This document shows, in pieces, positions 5,584 to 5,987 of a stretch of 5,987 nt of DNA; position 1 is the first letter of the stretch, and every line of letters begins with the position of its first letter. The notes below the pieces were generated by a model. It was not told the origin of the DNA. It did no database searches and saw nothing but the letters and a program-made list of their open reading frames with translations. Position numbers and translations under genes: made by a program. Where the stretch lies: positions 2,600-8,586 of the forward strand of contig JAQTQF010000064.1 of NCBI GenBank assembly GCA_028712345.1, given 5' to 3'. This DNA comes from Phycisphaerae bacterium (lineage in GTDB: Bacteria > Planctomycetota > Phycisphaerae > Sedimentisphaerales > UBA12454).

Positions 5584-5758
5584 GGCAACCTCTAAAAACT
5601 TGTCCTCACGAAAGCGGGGATGTCATTGTGAGGAGCGAAGCGACGAATCAATCTTCATTATTGTTTTGGCGCAAGCCATCCCTAAGTGGACAAAAAACGA
5701 GATTCTTCGTCCGCCTTCGGCGGAGTCAGAATGACAAGTAATATTTTTAGAGACACCC
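5584..5758. mobile_element. MITE-like palindromic repeat element with TTTA flanks
   Basis: The 175-bp segment starts GG and ends CC and is flanked by TTTA on both sides (5580-5583 and 5759-5762), a possible 4-bp target duplication. Its arms pair inward: CTCTAAAAA (5590-5598) with TTTTTAGAG (5744-5752), and CTTGTC (5599-5604) with GACAAG (5733-5738). An inner repeat pairs TGTCATT (5621-5627) with AATGACA (5730-5736). The centre is TGGC-GCAA-GCCA (5667-5678), a GNRA-capped hairpin almost exactly at the midpoint. A side hairpin TCCGCC-TTC-GGCGGA lies at 5710-5724. The inner TGTCATTGTGAGGAGCGAAG motif resembles a repeat known from many bacterial genomes, recalled from general knowledge rather than searched. 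No transposase is present, so it would be non-autonomous. Confidence 0.65.
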
Positions 5759-5845
5759 TTTAGTTTTTCTTTTTAAAATTTCTTCTATAATTTTGCCCTG
5801 CTTGTGGTTTCGGCCACACCCCAAAAATAGGATAAAAATAGTTCT

Positions 5846-5938
5846 CTTCTGTGTCTTGTTGTTTTTGATTTTTAATGTATATTTCTTTGTGGTCTCTGTG
5901 TTCTCTATGGTTATAATGCTGCTTTGTGTCTCTCTGGC
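5846..5938. repeat. Degenerate CTCTGTG-type interspersed repeat
   Basis: The plus strand is purine-poor and repeats variants of one unit: CTTCTGTGTCTTGTTG (5846-5861), CTTTGTGGTCTCTGTG followed by TTCTCTATGG (5885-5910), and CTTTGTGTCTCTCTGGC (5922-5938). This resembles the 'CTCTGTGTCTCTGTGG' dispersed repeats seen between genes in many environmental bacteria. Copies are too diverged for a true tandem array. Origin and function are unknown. Confidence 0.45.
5912..5917 (+). promoter_or_regulatory. Perfect -10 box ahead of the gene at the right edge
   Basis: TATAAT matches the sigma-70 -10 consensus fully. The best -35 is only partial (TTGTGG at 5887-5892 with an overlong 19-base spacer). A start near 5924 would place the ATG at 5945 about 20 bases downstream, a sensible short leader. 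Confidence 0.4.
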
Positions 5939-5944
5939 TTATTT

Positions 5945-5987
5945 ATGCGAATACCAATAACAAAATATGGTCTGCCTCAGGTTGTAA
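5945..5987 (+). CDS. Probable N-terminus of a gene cut by the right window edge
   Basis: ATG 5945 opens a frame reading MRIPITKYGLPQVV to the end of the window, 14 complete codons plus one base. The sequence reads like a genuine protein start. It faintly recalls the N-termini of short bacterial phosphatidylserine decarboxylase proenzymes, but 14 residues cannot establish that. A perfect TATAAT box lies 27 bases upstream; no Shine-Dalgarno sequence is visible. The frame could also be chance, since the diagnostic part lies outside the window. Confidence 0.4.
   Translation, partial: MRIPITKYGLPQVV

Larger units (their letters stand above)
5536..5944. other. 409-bp non-coding region filled by dispersed-type repeats
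   Basis: No real gene is supported. An open frame at 5535-5741 consists largely of translated repeat sequence. The region contains a palindromic MITE-like element (5584-5758), a CTCTGTG-type repeat (5846-5938) and a promoter box at 5912-5917. Positions 5759-5845 are A/T-rich apart from a small hairpin, TGTGG (5803-5807) with CCACA (5814-5818) around a TTCG loop; it lacks a T-tract on either strand and is not called a terminator. Confidence 0.65.

Noticed and set aside
5535..5741. 68-codon plus-strand open frame after the GAF-like gene
   Set aside because: Most of it is the translated MITE-like repeat (VRSEATNQSS..., ...RRSQNDK), a familiar artefact of this repeat type; it has no ribosome site and starts on the stop codon of the previous gene.
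5803..5818. TGTGG/CCACA hairpin with a TTCG loop considered as a terminator
   Set aside because: The stem is short and no T-tract follows on either strand.

Overview
The window looks like the chromosome of an AT-leaning planctomycete, most likely class Phycisphaerae. That assignment is inference from protein style: a secreted beta-helix protein with the 'DPLFVDPNN...DSPCINAG...DIGADE' ending that is very common in this phylum, a lipoprotein PGRP-type amidase, and a stand-alone SpoIIAA/RsbW-like pair. No rRNA, tRNA, CRISPR array or transposase gene is seen.

Left part, minus strand. Positions 1-1897 hold the first 632 codons of a large exported protein: signal peptide, right-handed beta-helix, Ig-like domain, then PQQ/beta-propeller blades. 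It runs off the left edge. Its likely promoter and a 14-bp palindrome lie at 1983-2010. Directly upstream is a two-gene minus-strand unit, an Rrf2-family regulator (2369-2767) followed by a small MazG-type pyrophosphohydrolase (2080-2352), closed by a clear intrinsic terminator at 2028-2053. The Rrf2 protein lacks the three-cysteine cluster that binds Fe-S in IscR/NsrR. A 414-bp AT-rich divergent region (2768-3181) carries candidate operators.

Right part, plus strand. A STAS anti-sigma-factor antagonist (3182-3535) and an RsbW-like serine kinase/anti-sigma ATPase (3615-4040) form a minimal partner-switching pair; no sigma factor or PP2C phosphatase is in view. A lipoprotein N-acetylmuramoyl-L-alanine amidase (4126-4848) and a small GAF-like protein of unknown function (5065-5535) follow in the same direction. 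Each has enough upstream space for its own promoter, so co-transcription is not established.

Right end. Positions 5536-5944 are non-coding and repeat-rich. A 175-bp palindromic MITE-like element (5584-5758), flanked by TTTA on both sides, contains the widely dispersed TGTCATT...AATGACA type repeat. A degenerate CTCTGTG-type repeat follows, and then a perfect TATAAT box 27 bases before a probable new gene whose first 14 codons are present.

I see no clearly new multi-gene system. The best leads are the cysteine-free Rrf2-MazG operon with its palindromes, the isolated partner-switching pair with its GAF-like neighbour, and the composite repeat element.
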